DNA from: Alteromonas sp. M12 | GTDB lineage: Bacteria; Pseudomonadota; Gammaproteobacteria; Enterobacterales; Alteromonadaceae | Direction of reading: 5' to 3' | Assembly (NCBI RefSeq): GCF_037478005.1 | Contig: NZ_CP144164.1 | Location: forward strand, 3,038,001 to 3,102,000 | DNA length: 64,000 nt | In this document: positions 17,258 to 26,289 of the stretch, piece after piece | Numbering within the stretch: position 1 is the stretch's first letter | How the letters are laid out: each line of letters opens with the position of its first letter | Translations under genes and position numbers: made by a program | Notes under the pieces: model-generated | Told to the model about the DNA's origin: nothing | Databases searched by the model: none | What the model saw: the letters and a program-made list of their open reading frames with translations, nothing else

Positions 17258-17346
17258 AGAAAAACCAATAAACTGGCGTTTGTAGGATTATTATTTAGCA
17301 TTATTTGCTAAGGTTTAATAATAGTGATTAATACTTGTTCAAAAAG

Positions 17347-17934
17347 TTAAGGAAGTTGGATTTTTCCATTTATTACCATGATGCAGTCCATCCCTGCATT
17401 TTCGGCTGCTTGTTTACCTATTTTGGTGTCTTCAAACACGACACATTCATTAGCGGTTAATCCCATATTTTTAGCCACCGATAAAAATGTTTCGCCATGG
17501 GGCTTACCCTGCGTAACATCGGATGAAGTAACAACCGTCTCTAATCTGTCTAACAATCCGGTTTCAGTTAACATGCGAATCGCGTTAGTCCGCTCTGAAC
17601 CTGTACCAACGCCCATTTTTAACTTGCCTTGATACCTCTGCATAACTTCAAAAGTGTCCGGAATGATTGTCAGGTTATCATCAAGAGCAAGCCATGCATC
17701 GCGCTTTTTCTTAGCGACACCATCTAAATCGCAGTTTAGACCATACTTTTCATTCAGTAGTTTGGCAATTTCTCTGGTAGGTACGCCGCCAAGAGAGTGA
17801 ATATATTCTCTATCGTAAGGAATTCCGAAACTCTCACAGGTTTGTTGCCAAGCGGTTGCATGTGACCCCATTGAATCTATCAAGGTGCCATCCATGTCAA
17901 AAACAATCCCTTTGTATTTACTCAAATCTAACAT
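17347..17934 (-). CDS. HAD-superfamily phosphatase, beta-phosphoglucomutase/YqaB-like
   Basis: 195 residues. HAD motif I is DMDGTLIDS (about residue 13). The helical cap contains LGGVPTREIAKLLNEKYG. Motif II lies near GVGTGSE, the lysine of motif III in GKPHGETF, and motif IV in VFEDTKIGKQAA. This pattern fits YqaB-type fructose-1-phosphate/6-phosphogluconate phosphatases (subfamily IA) acting on small phosphosugars in the cytosol; substrate cannot be fixed. Single gene. Confidence 0.88.
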   Translation of the reverse strand: MLDLSKYKGIVFDMDGTLIDSMGSHATAWQQTCESFGIPYDREYIHSLGGVPTREIAKLLNEKYGLNCDLDGVAKKKRDAWLALDDNLTIIPDTFEVMQRYQGKLKMGVGTGSERTNAIRMLTETGLLDRLETVVTSSDVTQGKPHGETFLSVAKNMGLTANECVVFEDTKIGKQAAENAGMDCIMVINGKIQLP

Positions 17935-17995
17935 GGCATAATCCTATGTGGTTTGTTGGGTGGTGTAACTTTATAGGGTTTAGGTGAAGCAAAAA

Positions 17996-18021
17996 TGAAA
18001 ATGCCAGCATGGCTGGCATTT
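17996..18021 (-). terminator. Terminator of nadA
   Basis: AAATGCCAGC (17998-18007) pairs with GCTGGCATTT (18012-18021); on the minus strand the stem is followed by TTTTCATTTTT. It lies just past the nadA stop. Confidence 0.8.
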
Positions 18022-18049
18022 CAAATTAACCACTGGTGATATTGATAAA

Positions 18050-19111
18050 CTAGGCGTTGCCGACTAGTTTCATTTTTAGTTCAGCGGCAAAATCGAGCAT
18101 ACGATTTAGCGGAACTAAGGCTTTTTGTCTAAGTGCCTCGTCTACAAAAATTTCATGTCCGCTATTATCCATCAATGAATCGTAAATCGCTTTTAAGCCA
18201 TTCATCGCCATCCATGGACAGTGAGCGCAGCTTTTACAGGTTGCACCGTTGCCGCCAGTTGGGGCTTCATAAAACGTTTTGTGGGGCGCTAATTGCTGCA
18301 TTTTATAAAAAATACCGCGGTCAGTAGCGACAATGAACTTTTCATTACTTAAGGTCTGAGATGCTTTGATTAATTGAGTAGTAGAGCCCACCGCGTCGGC
18401 CATTTCAACTACACTGGCTGGTGACTCAGGATGCACTAATACTGCTGCTTCAGGATGCAGGTGCTTCATGTTTTGCAGCGCTTTTGCCGAGAACTCGTCG
18501 TGCACAATACACTCACCTTGCCACATCAACATGTCGGCACCGGTTTGTTTGGCGATGTATGCACCTAAGTGTCGATCAGGTCCCCACAGAATTTTTTCAC
18601 CCATGGCGTCCAAATGTTCGACGATTTCTAGGGCAATACTGGATGTCACTACCCAATCTGCTCGCGCTTTCACCGCTGCGGAGGTATTCGCATACACTAC
18701 TACGGTGTGATCTGGATGGGCATCACAAAACGCACTAAACTCATCAATTGGACAGCCTAAGTCCAACGAACAAGTAGCCTCTAAAGTTGGCATTAGCACC
18801 GTCTTTTGGGGGCTCAATATTTTTGAGGTCTCGCCCATAAATTTCACGCCTGCAACAATCAGCGTTTGTGCATCACTATCGCGGCCGTATCTTGCCATCT
18901 CTAATGAATCAGAGATAAAGCCACCGGTAGCCTCGGCCAGTGCCTGAATTTCAGGATCGGTGTAATAGTGGGCAACTAAAACTGCGTTTTTTTCAACCAA
19001 TAAACGTTTAATTTCATCAGTATAAAAAGCGTTTTGTGCTGCGTTGAGTACTTCTGGTTTTGCCGGAAATGGGTAGTCAATAGAATCGATGCGATTCACC
19101 TGCGTCATCAT
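18050..19111 (-). CDS. nadA: Quinolinate synthase A
   Basis: 353 residues, normal for NadA. It condenses iminoaspartate with dihydroxyacetone phosphate to quinolinate in NAD synthesis, using a 4Fe-4S cluster. Visible signatures: [17 protein letters not shown] near the N terminus, [43 protein letters not shown] and the C-terminal [13 protein letters not shown]. The three cluster cysteines lie in the ATCSL, GECIV and CAHCPW parts. Monocistronic, with its own promoter and terminator. Confidence 0.97.
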   Translation of the reverse strand: MMTQVNRIDSIDYPFPAKPEVLNAAQNAFYTDEIKRLLVEKNAVLVAHYYTDPEIQALAEATGGFISDSLEMARYGRDSDAQTLIVAGVKFMGETSKILSPQKTVLMPTLEATCSLDLGCPIDEFSAFCDAHPDHTVVVYANTSAAVKARADWVVTSSIALEIVEHLDAMGEKILWGPDRHLGAYIAKQTGADMLMWQGECIVHDEFSAKALQNMKHLHPEAAVLVHPESPASVVEMADAVGSTTQLIKASQTLSNEKFIVATDRGIFYKMQQLAPHKTFYEAPTGGNGATCKSCAHCPWMAMNGLKAIYDSLMDNSGHEIFVDEALRQKALVPLNRMLDFAAELKMKLVGNA

Positions 19112-19144
19112 GGTCTCTTGTAAACAGGGTTAACATGTTTGCGT

Positions 19145-19173
19145 ATTATACAATTATTACAAACGAATGAAAA
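19145..19173 (-). promoter_or_regulatory. Promoter of nadA
   Basis: On the minus strand TTTTCA (19168-19173), 17 bases, TATAAT (19145-19150), about 34 bases before the nadA start. The -35 overlaps the terminator of the upstream acyltransferase. Confidence 0.55.
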
Positions 19174-19192
19174 ACCCAGTATTTTTGTGGGT
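19169..19192 (-). terminator. Terminator of the acyltransferase gene
   Basis: ACCCA and TGGGT (19188-19192 and 19174-19178) form a short stem followed by TTTTT on the minus strand. It is placed 14 bases after the acyltransferase stop. Confidence 0.5.
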
Positions 19193-19205
19193 ATTATTTT
19201 TACTA

Positions 19206-20366
19206 TTAGCTGTGTTTCAGACCAAACAACCACCTCGTGATTGCAGTACGTTTGACAATTTCATAGCCGATTAGACATCCAATGACGGTGCCGGACAATA
19301 TCAAAAGAAAATCAAAAAATGTAGGTAAGTTATAAGGCTTTAGATACCAAGCTAGCACCACAATAAGGGTTTGGTGAAACATATACCAAGGCAATACGGC
19401 TTTATTTGCATAGCTAACAAATTTTGCTGGACGATTTAAATATTGGCCTGCGTAGCCCACTAAGCTAAATATCCACGCCCAAAGGTTAATGATAAAAATC
19501 GTGCCGTACAGGCCTCGCACTGCAATCGAACCCTCATATTGCTCGGCCAGCCAGGTAAAAGCGCCGTTTCTGTCAGCAACAATAAACAAATAGCCTAAAA
19601 TGGCCAGATATAAAAACCAACGACGCTTAGCAATAACAGTATTCCACCAGCGCATTTGTTGGGCAAAAGTATAGCCAAATACAAAAATTAGAAAAGACTT
19701 AGCATGATTATACCAATCATTGGTTAGATCGTGGGTAGTGGGATAAGCAAGACGCAAGGTTAAGTACACCAGTAACAGCCCTGCGACTATGCAAATAAAA
19801 GCCACCACAAAGGGAATATTTTGAAAAAACCTGCTGCCAATAACGTTGGCCAACAATGGCCTAATCACCAATACAATTAAACTGTAAATCCACAAATAGG
19901 GTAAAAACCAAAGATGATTCCAGGTAAGCAAACCGATAATCGACTGATGTTCTTTTAGTAAATCCGTATTGGGATTGATATATTCCACCCAAAATGACCA
20001 AAATCCTTCTGGAATTAAGTTTTGAGCCCGTGCCTCGATATATACTTGAGGTGCGACTATGACAAACATGCCAAATATCAAAGGCACAAATAAGCGGTTG
20101 GTTCTAAGTCCCATTAAACTCCAAATGGAGTAGCGTTTTTCAATTAATGACAATGCCATAGCGCTGATAAAAAATAACAACGACATGCGCCATGTATTGG
20201 TTAAAATCATCACTTCTTGTAACCAACGAAACGTTTCTGCGCTCTTAATATGCCAGCCCCAATCAAACACATAGTACATTCCAATGTGATAGAAAATCAG
20301 GATCAAAAAGGCTAAGTTTCTTAGCCAATCAATATCATAACGACGTTGATTAGATGATAGTGTCAT
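19206..20366 (-). CDS. Acyltransferase 3 family membrane protein
   Basis: 386 residues from ATG 20366, which has GGTGGG upstream; a longer frame to 20426 adds a sequence without family features. RRYDIDWLRNLAFLILIFYH is the acyltransferase-3 start, with the histidine used for catalysis. Ten or so hydrophobic segments follow, including LTWNHLWFLPYLWIYSLI and a C-terminal FSLVGYAGQYLNRP. Members O-acylate glucans or other cell-surface sugars at the inner membrane (OpgC-like among them). It is divergent from a LytTR-type regulator, its likely controller. Confidence 0.88.
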   Translation of the reverse strand: MTLSSNQRRYDIDWLRNLAFLILIFYHIGMYYVFDWGWHIKSAETFRWLQEVMILTNTWRMSLLFFISAMALSLIEKRYSIWSLMGLRTNRLFVPLIFGMFVIVAPQVYIEARAQNLIPEGFWSFWVEYINPNTDLLKEHQSIIGLLTWNHLWFLPYLWIYSLIVLVIRPLLANVIGSRFFQNIPFVVAFICIVAGLLLVYLTLRLAYPTTHDLTNDWYNHAKSFLIFVFGYTFAQQMRWWNTVIAKRRWFLYLAILGYLFIVADRNGAFTWLAEQYEGSIAVRGLYGTIFIINLWAWIFSLVGYAGQYLNRPAKFVSYANKAVLPWYMFHQTLIVVLAWYLKPYNLPTFFDFLLILSGTVIGCLIGYEIVKRTAITRWLFGLKHS

Positions 20367-20472
20367 GTTTAATTCCCACCGCTTGTAAAAGAAATGTGTT
20401 GATTTAGCATCCGCCTCAAAACACAATAAAAACAGAGCGCAATGACCAATCGAAAGGCAAAAGGGATAAGCG

Positions 20473-21087
20473 GTGGATATGCGGGATAAACAAAAATCAA
20501 CTTGGTTTGAAAAATTCGATCAACATAAATATCTGTATAGCTATTTGCTGATTGCAGCTTATCTACTTATTAATAACAGTATTAATGCCTCCAGTGTTTG
20601 GATGGAACATAATCGCTCTAATGATGTTCAAATTCAGATGTGGGAACCCTATGTTTGGGAATATTCTAGTGCATTAAGCACACTCATTTTGTTGCCGTTT
20701 ATTTTCGCATTATTTGCTCGCATGCCACTGCGTTTTGCCAATCTAGGTCGACAGCTTTTTATCCATTTTTTGATCACTATTTTATATTCAGCGGCCCATG
20801 TCGGCTTAATGGTGATGTTTCGAGAATGGGTCTACATGTTAGACGGTGGAAATTACGATTTCTCCCCTTGGCTGAGGGAATTTTGGTACGAATACCGCAA
20901 AGATGCATGGGGATATGTATTCTGGTTAATTCTGTATCAAGTTATGCAGTCGCTTTATGCACGACTTAAAGGAGAAGCGAGTTTAGTCAATGACCAAGAA
21001 GAAGCGGTTTGTGCAAAACCCGACTCAATGTCTGCGCCCTCGCCCGCTCCGTCACCGGATTTTTTTATTAGTCAAAAAGCTAGATAA
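20473..21087 (+). CDS. LytTR-type regulator, membrane part (frameshifted gene, N-terminal fragment)
   Basis: 204 residues from GTG 20473 (GGGA seven bases upstream). Four hydrophobic segments (about 20-38, 66-84, 92-115 and 144-162) form a membrane sensor typical of LytTR regulators. The frame then closes after SPDFF. The LytTR DNA-binding domain continues in another frame from about 21061. Seven T at 21060-21066 mark the break: with six T the reading becomes SPDFLLVKKLDKEFLVKIDE and the whole gene 20473-21379 is one 301-residue protein. It may be a real null allele, slippage-controlled, or a sequencing error. Divergent from the acyltransferase. Confidence 0.75.
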   Translation: MDMRDKQKSTWFEKFDQHKYLYSYLLIAAYLLINNSINASSVWMEHNRSNDVQIQMWEPYVWEYSSALSTLILLPFIFALFARMPLRFANLGRQLFIHFLITILYSAAHVGLMVMFREWVYMLDGGNYDFSPWLREFWYEYRKDAWGYVFWLILYQVMQSLYARLKGEASLVNDQEEAVCAKPDSMSAPSPAPSPDFFISQKAR

Positions 21088-21379
21088 AGAGTTTTTAGTG
21101 AAAATCGATGAAATTGAATGGTTAGAATCAGCCGGAAACTATGTGAATTTACACAAACAAGGACGCATCTATCCTTTGCGAGGCACGTTAAACGACACCA
21201 TAGCCCGACTGAGTGATAAAGGTTTTAGTCGAGTTCACCGCAGCTTTGCCGTGAACTTAGCGGCCATAGACAATATACAGTATCAGCCCAGTGGCGACGG
21301 TAAAATAACCTTAAAGGCGGGTAACACCTTAAATCTATCGCGACGTTACAAAGACGATTTAAAAATAAAGCTGAGTTAA
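20990..21379 (+). CDS. LytTR DNA-binding domain (frameshifted gene, C-terminal fragment)
   Basis: The homologous part begins near 21061; residues before that are out of frame with the upstream protein and have no meaning. LytTR features: KEFLVKIDEIEWLESAGNYV, the RGTLNDTIARL helix, FSRVHRSFAVNLAAI and a closing LNLSRRYKDDLK. LytTR domains bind DNA with a beta-sheet fold and regulate surface polysaccharides and other traits. It belongs to the same gene as the membrane part at 20473-21087, separated by a T-run frameshift. Confidence 0.75.
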   Translation: MTKKKRFVQNPTQCLRPRPLRHRIFLLVKKLDKEFLVKIDEIEWLESAGNYVNLHKQGRIYPLRGTLNDTIARLSDKGFSRVHRSFAVNLAAIDNIQYQPSGDGKITLKAGNTLNLSRRYKDDLKIKLS

Positions 21380-21506
21380 CCTTGACTAGCAAAGGTAAAA
21401 TGCCGCTCATTAAAAAATACCGCCGTACTTGCCACGTTATACAGGCAAATAGCGCAGGTAACGCCTAAAGACTTAAAAATAACCTCATATTACTGAAGAG
21501 AACGAT

Positions 21507-22001
21507 ATGCGCATTACACTACTAGCTACCCTACTACTGACTCAATCCGTGCTGGCCAACAATCTCAAAGATGATGAATATGCTGGAATCAAAATAGGTT
21601 CGCAAGCTGATAGCGCCATTAAGCTACTTAAAAATTATCAGTCACAGGAGGTCTTTTATGATGAACCGCAATCTTGTTTTTACCTAGAGCCTAAAACCCA
21701 CGCTGATGGACCCTATATCATGGTAATGGATGGTATTGTTGTGCGTTTCGATATTGATGAGCAACTCTCGCAAATACAAACTCAAGAAGGATTAGGCATA
21801 GATTCATCTAAAGCCGATGTGATTAAAACTTATAACGACGTAAAAGTGTCTGTGCACCCTTACCTCGGAGAAGAAGGCGAGTATTTAGAAGTTAAGTTAA
21901 ACAATGGCAACGGTCTTATTTTTGAAACTTACCGCGATAAAGTGACCAGTTTCAGACTGGGTAGCTACCCAGCCATTTTATACATTGAAGGCTGCGCATA
22001 A
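21507..22001 (+). CDS. Secreted hypothetical protein
   Basis: 164 residues with a short signal peptide (MRITLLATLLLTQSVLA). The mature part has the pattern DDEYAGIKIGSQADSAIKLL, QSCFYLEPK, a predicted beta strand run, and a C-terminal cysteine (IEGCA) that could pair with Cys in QSCFYL. I do not recognise the family. GAAGAG lies near the start. It stands alone between a LytTR gene and the REP array. Confidence 0.7.
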   Translation: MRITLLATLLLTQSVLANNLKDDEYAGIKIGSQADSAIKLLKNYQSQEVFYDEPQSCFYLEPKTHADGPYIMVMDGIVVRFDIDEQLSQIQTQEGLGIDSSKADVIKTYNDVKVSVHPYLGEEGEYLEVKLNNGNGLIFETYRDKVTSFRLGSYPAILYIEGCA

Positions 22002-22177
22002 CGACGCAGATCAACAAGTAATAACGTTATTGCTTATTAACTTTGCAACCAAGCTGTCGATGCCAACCTATCCTAGGCAGCTTGAGCACGAATCTAAGGG
22101 CGTTTAGCCGCAAATCCAGAGTAAGATGTATTTTCCTCGCCGGCTAGCCAACAAGAGCCTCTGAAGCGCCCTCACCT

Positions 22178-22779
22178 TGTAGCTCGGCCTTTAGGCCGTG
22201 GCCATAGACAATGCATCAACCATCGCGGGGCTAAAACACGCCTACACATCCTGTAGCACGGCCTTTAGGCCGTGGCCATAGACAATGCATCAACCATCAC
22301 GGGGCTAAAGCACCCGCCTACACCCCCTGTAGCACGGCCTTTAGGCCGTGGCCATAGACAATGCATCAACCATCACGGGGCTAATACACCCGCCTACACA
22401 CCCTGTAGCACGGCCTTTAGGCCATGGCCATAGACAATGCATCAACCATCACGGGGCTAAAGCACCCGCCTACACACCTTGTAGCTCGGCCTTTAGGCCG
22501 TGGCCATAGACAATGCATCAACCATCACGGGGCTAAAGCACCCGCCTACACACCTTGTAGCTCGGCCTTTAGGCCGTGGCCATAGGCAATGCATCAACCA
22601 TCACCGGGCTAAAGCACCCGCCTACACATCCTGTAGCTCGGCCTTTAGGCCGTGGCCATAGACAATGCATCAACCATCACCGGGCTAAAGCACCCGCCTA
22701 CACATCCTGTAGCACGGCCTTTAGGCCATGGCCATAGACAATGCATCAACCTTCGCGGGGCTAAAGCACCCGCCTACAG
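22178..22779. repeat. Eight-unit array of inverted REP (BIME-like) repeats
   Basis: Units start (at TGTAG) at 22178, 22252, 22328, 22404, 22480, 22556, 22632 and 22708: a 76-base period, 74 for the first. Each holds GTAG followed by the palindrome CACGGCC-TTTA-GGCCGTG (or CTCGG variant), a spacer with ATGCATCAACCATC, then CGGGGCTAAAGCACCCGCCTAC. The reverse complement of the last part is again GTAG plus a hairpin. This is the design of paired, inverted REP sequences. Whole units are conserved, so this is not a CRISPR array. A RAYT gene lies 8 kb upstream. The 22002-22177 sequence before it holds nothing else. Confidence 0.9.
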
Positions 22780-22780
22780 A

Positions 22781-23011
22781 ATTGTTCCCGACAATTTGTC
22801 GAACGGGCTGGTTCTCACCCTGCACGAATTGCATGATATTTTGTGGATTGATTGTTTAATTTTTATATTGAGAAATTTTCTAAGATGGTGGGTCGTGCTG
22901 GATTTATTCCAGGCATCCTGCCTTTCACCCTTCGGGCAGCCTGCGGCTGTACAAATTGTTCCCGACAATTTGTCGAACGGGCTGGTTCTCATCCTGCACG
23001 AATTGCATGAT
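22781..23011 (-). repeat. Duplicated tRNA-Lys downstream flank with a tRNA-Lys 3' fragment
   Basis: A 57-base segment starting ATTGTTCCCGACAATTTG at 22781 is repeated at 22955 with one visible change (CTCACCC to CTCATCC). Between the copies, 22886-22904 repeats the last 19 bases of tRNA-Lys (TGGTGGGTCGTGCTGGATT on the plus strand), after which the match stops. This is a partial duplication of the tRNA-Lys 3' end with its flank. Confidence 0.75.
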
Positions 23012-23060
23012 GTTTGGAATTTAAGGTTTTGGAATTTGTATTACAAGGATATTGATAAGA

Positions 23061-23136
23061 TGGTGGGTCGTGCTGGATTCGAACCAGCGACCAATTGATT
23101 AAAAGTCAACTGCTCTACCAACTGAGCTAACGACCC
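23061..23136 (-). tRNA. tRNA-Lys (anticodon UUU), copy 1
   Basis: 76 bases including CCA. On the minus strand: acceptor GGGTCGT, D arm TAGCTCAGTTGGTAGAGCA, anticodon stem-loop TTGACTTTTAATCAA with anticodon TTT, T arm CTGGTTCGAATCCAG. Identical to copy 2 as far as I can read. It is downstream of copy 2 in the same transcript. Confidence 0.97.
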
Positions 23137-23231
23137 ATCTATTGAAGCTTCTTACTAATTCAGTAAATGTTGTACTGAATTATTTTGGACATCCTGTCCT
23201 CCCCGAAGGGATGTTTACTCTAAACTGAAAT

Positions 23232-23307
23232 TGGTGGGTCGTGCTGGATTCGAACCAGCGACCAATTGATTAAAAGTCAACTGCTCTACCAACTGAGCTA
23301 ACGACCC
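23232..23307 (-). tRNA. tRNA-Lys (anticodon UUU), copy 2
   Basis: 76 bases with CCA, same sequence as copy 1 and promoter-proximal. The 95-base spacer holds a small CATCC/GGATG hairpin. Confidence 0.97.
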
Positions 23308-23346
23308 TTTTTCAGTTTTGTTACAGACCTCCTGCAACGGCGGCAT

Positions 23347-23374
23347 ATAATACTCAAATATCTTCGTGGTGCAA
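23347..23374 (-). promoter_or_regulatory. tRNA-Lys promoter with GC-rich discriminator
   Basis: On the minus strand TTGCAC (23369-23374), 16 bases, TATTAT (23347-23352), followed at once by ATGCCGCC. The GC-rich discriminator is the mark of stringently controlled stable-RNA promoters. It lies about 40 bases before the first tRNA-Lys. Confidence 0.75.
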
Positions 23375-23436
23375 CCTAAAACTGAGGTTATTTTAAATTA
23401 TTTGTCTTTTCGTTGAAAAACTAAGCAAGTAAGGCG

Positions 23437-23482
23437 AAAACGGTATAAATTATGTGCACTAAAATATGATTTATACCGTTTT
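23437..23482 (-). terminator. Terminator of the tol-pal operon
   Basis: A perfect 14-base inverted repeat, AAAACGGTATAAAT (23437-23450) and ATTTATACCGTTTT (23469-23482), with an 18-base loop, 50 bases after the cpoB stop. The T-runs at both ends are short. Confidence 0.65.
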
Positions 23483-23531
23483 TAATCCTAAAATTAATTC
23501 AAACTAATTTAAAAAATTATTAATTTTTGAA

Positions 23532-24302
23532 TTAATTCATCGCACTTAAACGTGAATTTGCGAGACGACTCGATGCAGAATCTGGATATTCAGATAAAAC
23601 CTGTTCGAACAGTTGTTTTGCTCTGGCTAAATTATCTCTACGCTGTTCAACCACACCTAATTTGAATAATGCATCAGCACGTTTTGATGAATCAGGGTAA
23701 CCACTCACCAATATTTGGAATTGTTCTGCTGCACTTTCCCACTGTTGTTTATTAAACAACAGTTGCCCCAACCAATAATGTGCATTTGCCGCATAACTGG
23801 AATTTGGGTAGGTTTTTATGAACGATTGAAATTCTGGAATCGCTAAATCGTATTGTTTATCCCGTAAGATTAAATTAACAGCGCGATCATACGCATCACT
23901 TTCACTTACATTGCTAGAATCAGGCACTTCTACTTGCGAAATCTGTGCAGGATTATTGGAGCTAGAATTAGCGCTCGACTGTTGCTGACTACTCTGAGTA
24001 TTAACAGCAGCAATACGTTTATCAATTTCTAAATACAACTCACGTTGTCTTTCTAAAATCTTTTCAAGCTGATGATTATGCAATTCTAACGTTCCGCGCA
24101 TTTCGCTTACTTCGTTTTGCATTTCATCTAACTGTTGTTGAATCCGATGCTGCATCTCTGTGCGTGAATCTAAGATACGCTCTAACACTTCGACACGTTT
24201 AGTTAGGGATCCATCGTTTAAGTCTGTTACAGGCGCAGGAGCCGCATTAACTGCGGCTCCGTATACAAGTAAAAGACTAATCGCTTTCATGCGTTTAATC
24301 AT
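23532..24302 (-). CDS. cpoB: Cell division coordinator CpoB (YbgF)
   Basis: 256 residues, periplasmic. A signal peptide ends near AVNAAPAP. A trimerising coiled coil covers about 30-105 (VEVLERILDSRTEM, RIQQQLDEMQNEVSEM), a Gln/Ser/Asn-rich linker about 105-135, and TPR repeats the rest (AYDRAVNLILRDKQYDLAI, SYAANAHYWLGQLLFNKQQW, ADALFKLGVVEQRRDNLARA). CpoB links PBP1B activity to Tol-Pal-driven outer-membrane constriction. Last gene of the operon, 12 bases after pal. Confidence 0.94.
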   Translation of the reverse strand: MIKRMKAISLLLVYGAAVNAAPAPVTDLNDGSLTKRVEVLERILDSRTEMQHRIQQQLDEMQNEVSEMRGTLELHNHQLEKILERQRELYLEIDKRIAAVNTQSSQQQSSANSSSNNPAQISQVEVPDSSNVSESDAYDRAVNLILRDKQYDLAIPEFQSFIKTYPNSSYAANAHYWLGQLLFNKQQWESAAEQFQILVSGYPDSSKRADALFKLGVVEQRRDNLARAKQLFEQVLSEYPDSASSRLANSRLSAMN

Positions 24303-24314
24303 AATGACTCAATC

Positions 24315-24881
24315 TTATTGATATACCAAAACACCACGACGATTTTGCGCAAATGCAGATTCAGACGTGCCATTTGCTGCAGGTTTTTCTTCGCCATAAG
24401 AAACCACAGAAATCTGTGATGAATTTACGTTAGCATTTAACAGATATGTTTGTACTGATTTAGCACGTCTTTCACCCAATGCAATGTTGTACTCAGGAGT
24501 ACCACGACGGTCACAGTGACCTTCAATTACGACAGATTGATTTGGGTTTGCTGCCAAAAACGCTGCATGCTTAGATAAAATAGCTCGTGCAGATGAAGTT
24601 AGATTCGACGTATCAAAGTCGAAGTAAACCACTTGATCCTGCTCTAAACTTGCTAAATCTCTAGCACGCTGTTCAGCTTCCATTTTTTCACGTTGCTGCA
24701 TCGCCATTACTTCTGCTTTTTCAGCTTCAGCTTGTCTTGCAGCTTGGTCAGCCGCTGCTTGTGCCGCTGCTGCTTCTTTGGCTGCTGCTTCGTCTACACC
24801 ATTATCTGTTGTAGTACACGCCATCACGGTCACCAATGGCAGTGCAATCACCAAACCTTTAAATACTTTTTTAAGTTGCAT
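24315..24881 (-). CDS. pal: Peptidoglycan-associated lipoprotein Pal
   Basis: 188 residues. Lipobox VTVMAC gives lipid attachment at Cys 22. An Ala/Glu/Lys-rich linker at about 30-75 is followed by an OmpA-like domain (VYFDFDTSNLTSSARAIL, IEGHCDRRGTPEYNIALGERRA) that binds diaminopimelate. It anchors the outer membrane to peptidoglycan and receives TolB. The extended alanine/glutamate-rich linker is longer than in E. coli Pal. Confidence 0.96.
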   Translation of the reverse strand: MQLKKVFKGLVIALPLVTVMACTTTDNGVDEAAAKEAAAAQAAADQAARQAEAEKAEVMAMQQREKMEAEQRARDLASLEQDQVVYFDFDTSNLTSSARAILSKHAAFLAANPNQSVVIEGHCDRRGTPEYNIALGERRAKSVQTYLLNANVNSSQISVVSYGEEKPAANGTSESAFAQNRRGVLVYQ

Positions 24882-24930
24882 TTCGTTATTCCTTCTCGTT
24901 TTCGAAATTTCTAACAGTTTTTAGTTTATG

Positions 24931-26286
24931 TTACAAAAATGGTGACCAGCTAGGTGACTTAACCTGCCCTTCTGACACCGGCAACCTTGCCTTAAATCGT
25001 CCATCAAGTGACACCAATGATAATACCTGTCTTCCTTCGTGCAAAGTACTGTAGATTATCATACTGCCATTCGGTGCAAGACTTGGTGATTCATCTAAAA
25101 ATGTTTTAGTTAACACCAACATATCGCCTGAGTCTACGCCTTGCTTAGCAATATGGTAGTTTCCGCGGGTACGATTAACCATGACCATTTGAGTACCATC
25201 TGGTGTAAACGTTCCGCCAAGGTTCATATCACCCTCGAATGTGACCCGCCGAGTCTTACCTGTAGCTAAATTTACTCGATAAATCTGAGGTTTACCACCC
25301 CGTTCTGAACTAAAAATCAAATGTTTACCATCTGGTGACCAACTTGGTTCAGTATCAATTGCGCGATTACGAGTAATCTGACGCAAACGCTTCGACGCGA
25401 TATCCATCACATAAATTTCTGGATTTCCGTCTTTAGACAACACCATCGCTAATTGATTTCCGTCTGGTGAAAAAGTAGGTGCACCATTTATGCCAGGAAA
25501 GTCGGTAAGCATAGTTCGGCTGCCTGTATAGATATCCTGCATAAAAATTTGTGGCTTTTTATTCTCAAACGACACATAGACTAGCTTTCTGCCATCAGGC
25601 GACCATGATGGTGACATTAGTGGTTCATTTGAACGCAATAATATATTTTCATTTTGGCCGTCATAATCAGCCACGATTAATTGAAAGGGTTTGGCTTCTG
25701 TTGCAGAATCTCGAACAATAACGTATGCAATTTGCGTCAGAAATGCGCCTTTTTCACCGGTTAGTTTTTCGTACACTATGTCACTAATACGGTGGGCATA
25801 CTGACGAAACTCTTCACCGCGGATAACCCAGCTCCACTCGTCAAGTATATGGTCACGATTAGTTACCATCTGGCCATTGCTCATCATTTGTGTTTGACCA
25901 CCGGTAATTTGGCCACGTATAACGTCTAGAAGTTGCAACGTAATTTTAAATTCATCCGCTGCTTGTTGTTGAATATGACCAATAAGCACTGCTTCTGCAC
26001 CGGCTGCAGCCCATTCACTATAATCCACCTCGCTGTCTGATTTTGGTAACTGTGGCATTTTGTCGCGACTTAACGCGAAAAATTTGCCACTGCGAGTTAA
26101 ATCAGCAGCAACCACTTCGTCAATGCTGCTTGGAGGCTGAGTCCCTGCAGAGACGTGGAACGGAACAATACCGATTGGACGGGCATTATTGACCCCTTCC
26201 GTAATATAGATTTCTAAAGTGGCACGTGACTCCAATGAGAAGCAAAGAAGTAAAAAGGTTAGCAAAATAGTGTTTATTTTATTCAT
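24931..26286 (-). CDS. tolB: Tol-Pal system protein TolB
   Basis: 451 residues: signal peptide (to about SRATLE), TolB N-terminal domain ([20 protein letters not shown]) at about 25-160, and a six-bladed PD40 propeller with repeats of the type [31 protein letters not shown] and [15 protein letters not shown]. It is periplasmic and shuttles between Pal and TolA. It lies 4 bases after tolA. Confidence 0.97.
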   Translation of the reverse strand: MNKINTILLTFLLLCFSLESRATLEIYITEGVNNARPIGIVPFHVSAGTQPPSSIDEVVAADLTRSGKFFALSRDKMPQLPKSDSEVDYSEWAAAGAEAVLIGHIQQQAADEFKITLQLLDVIRGQITGGQTQMMSNGQMVTNRDHILDEWSWVIRGEEFRQYAHRISDIVYEKLTGEKGAFLTQIAYVIVRDSATEAKPFQLIVADYDGQNENILLRSNEPLMSPSWSPDGRKLVYVSFENKKPQIFMQDIYTGSRTMLTDFPGINGAPTFSPDGNQLAMVLSKDGNPEIYVMDIASKRLRQITRNRAIDTEPSWSPDGKHLIFSSERGGKPQIYRVNLATGKTRRVTFEGDMNLGGTFTPDGTQMVMVNRTRGNYHIAKQGVDSGDMLVLTKTFLDESPSLAPNGSMIIYSTLHEGRQVLSLVSLDGRFKARLPVSEGQVKSPSWSPFL

Positions 26287-26289
26287 TCA

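Noticed and set aside
22178..22779. CRISPR array
   Set aside because: The whole 76-base unit, including the part that would be a spacer, is repeated almost unchanged, and no cas gene is near.
22652..23098. Protein gene of 148 residues
   Set aside because: It is a translation of REP units and tRNA-Lys flank repeats.
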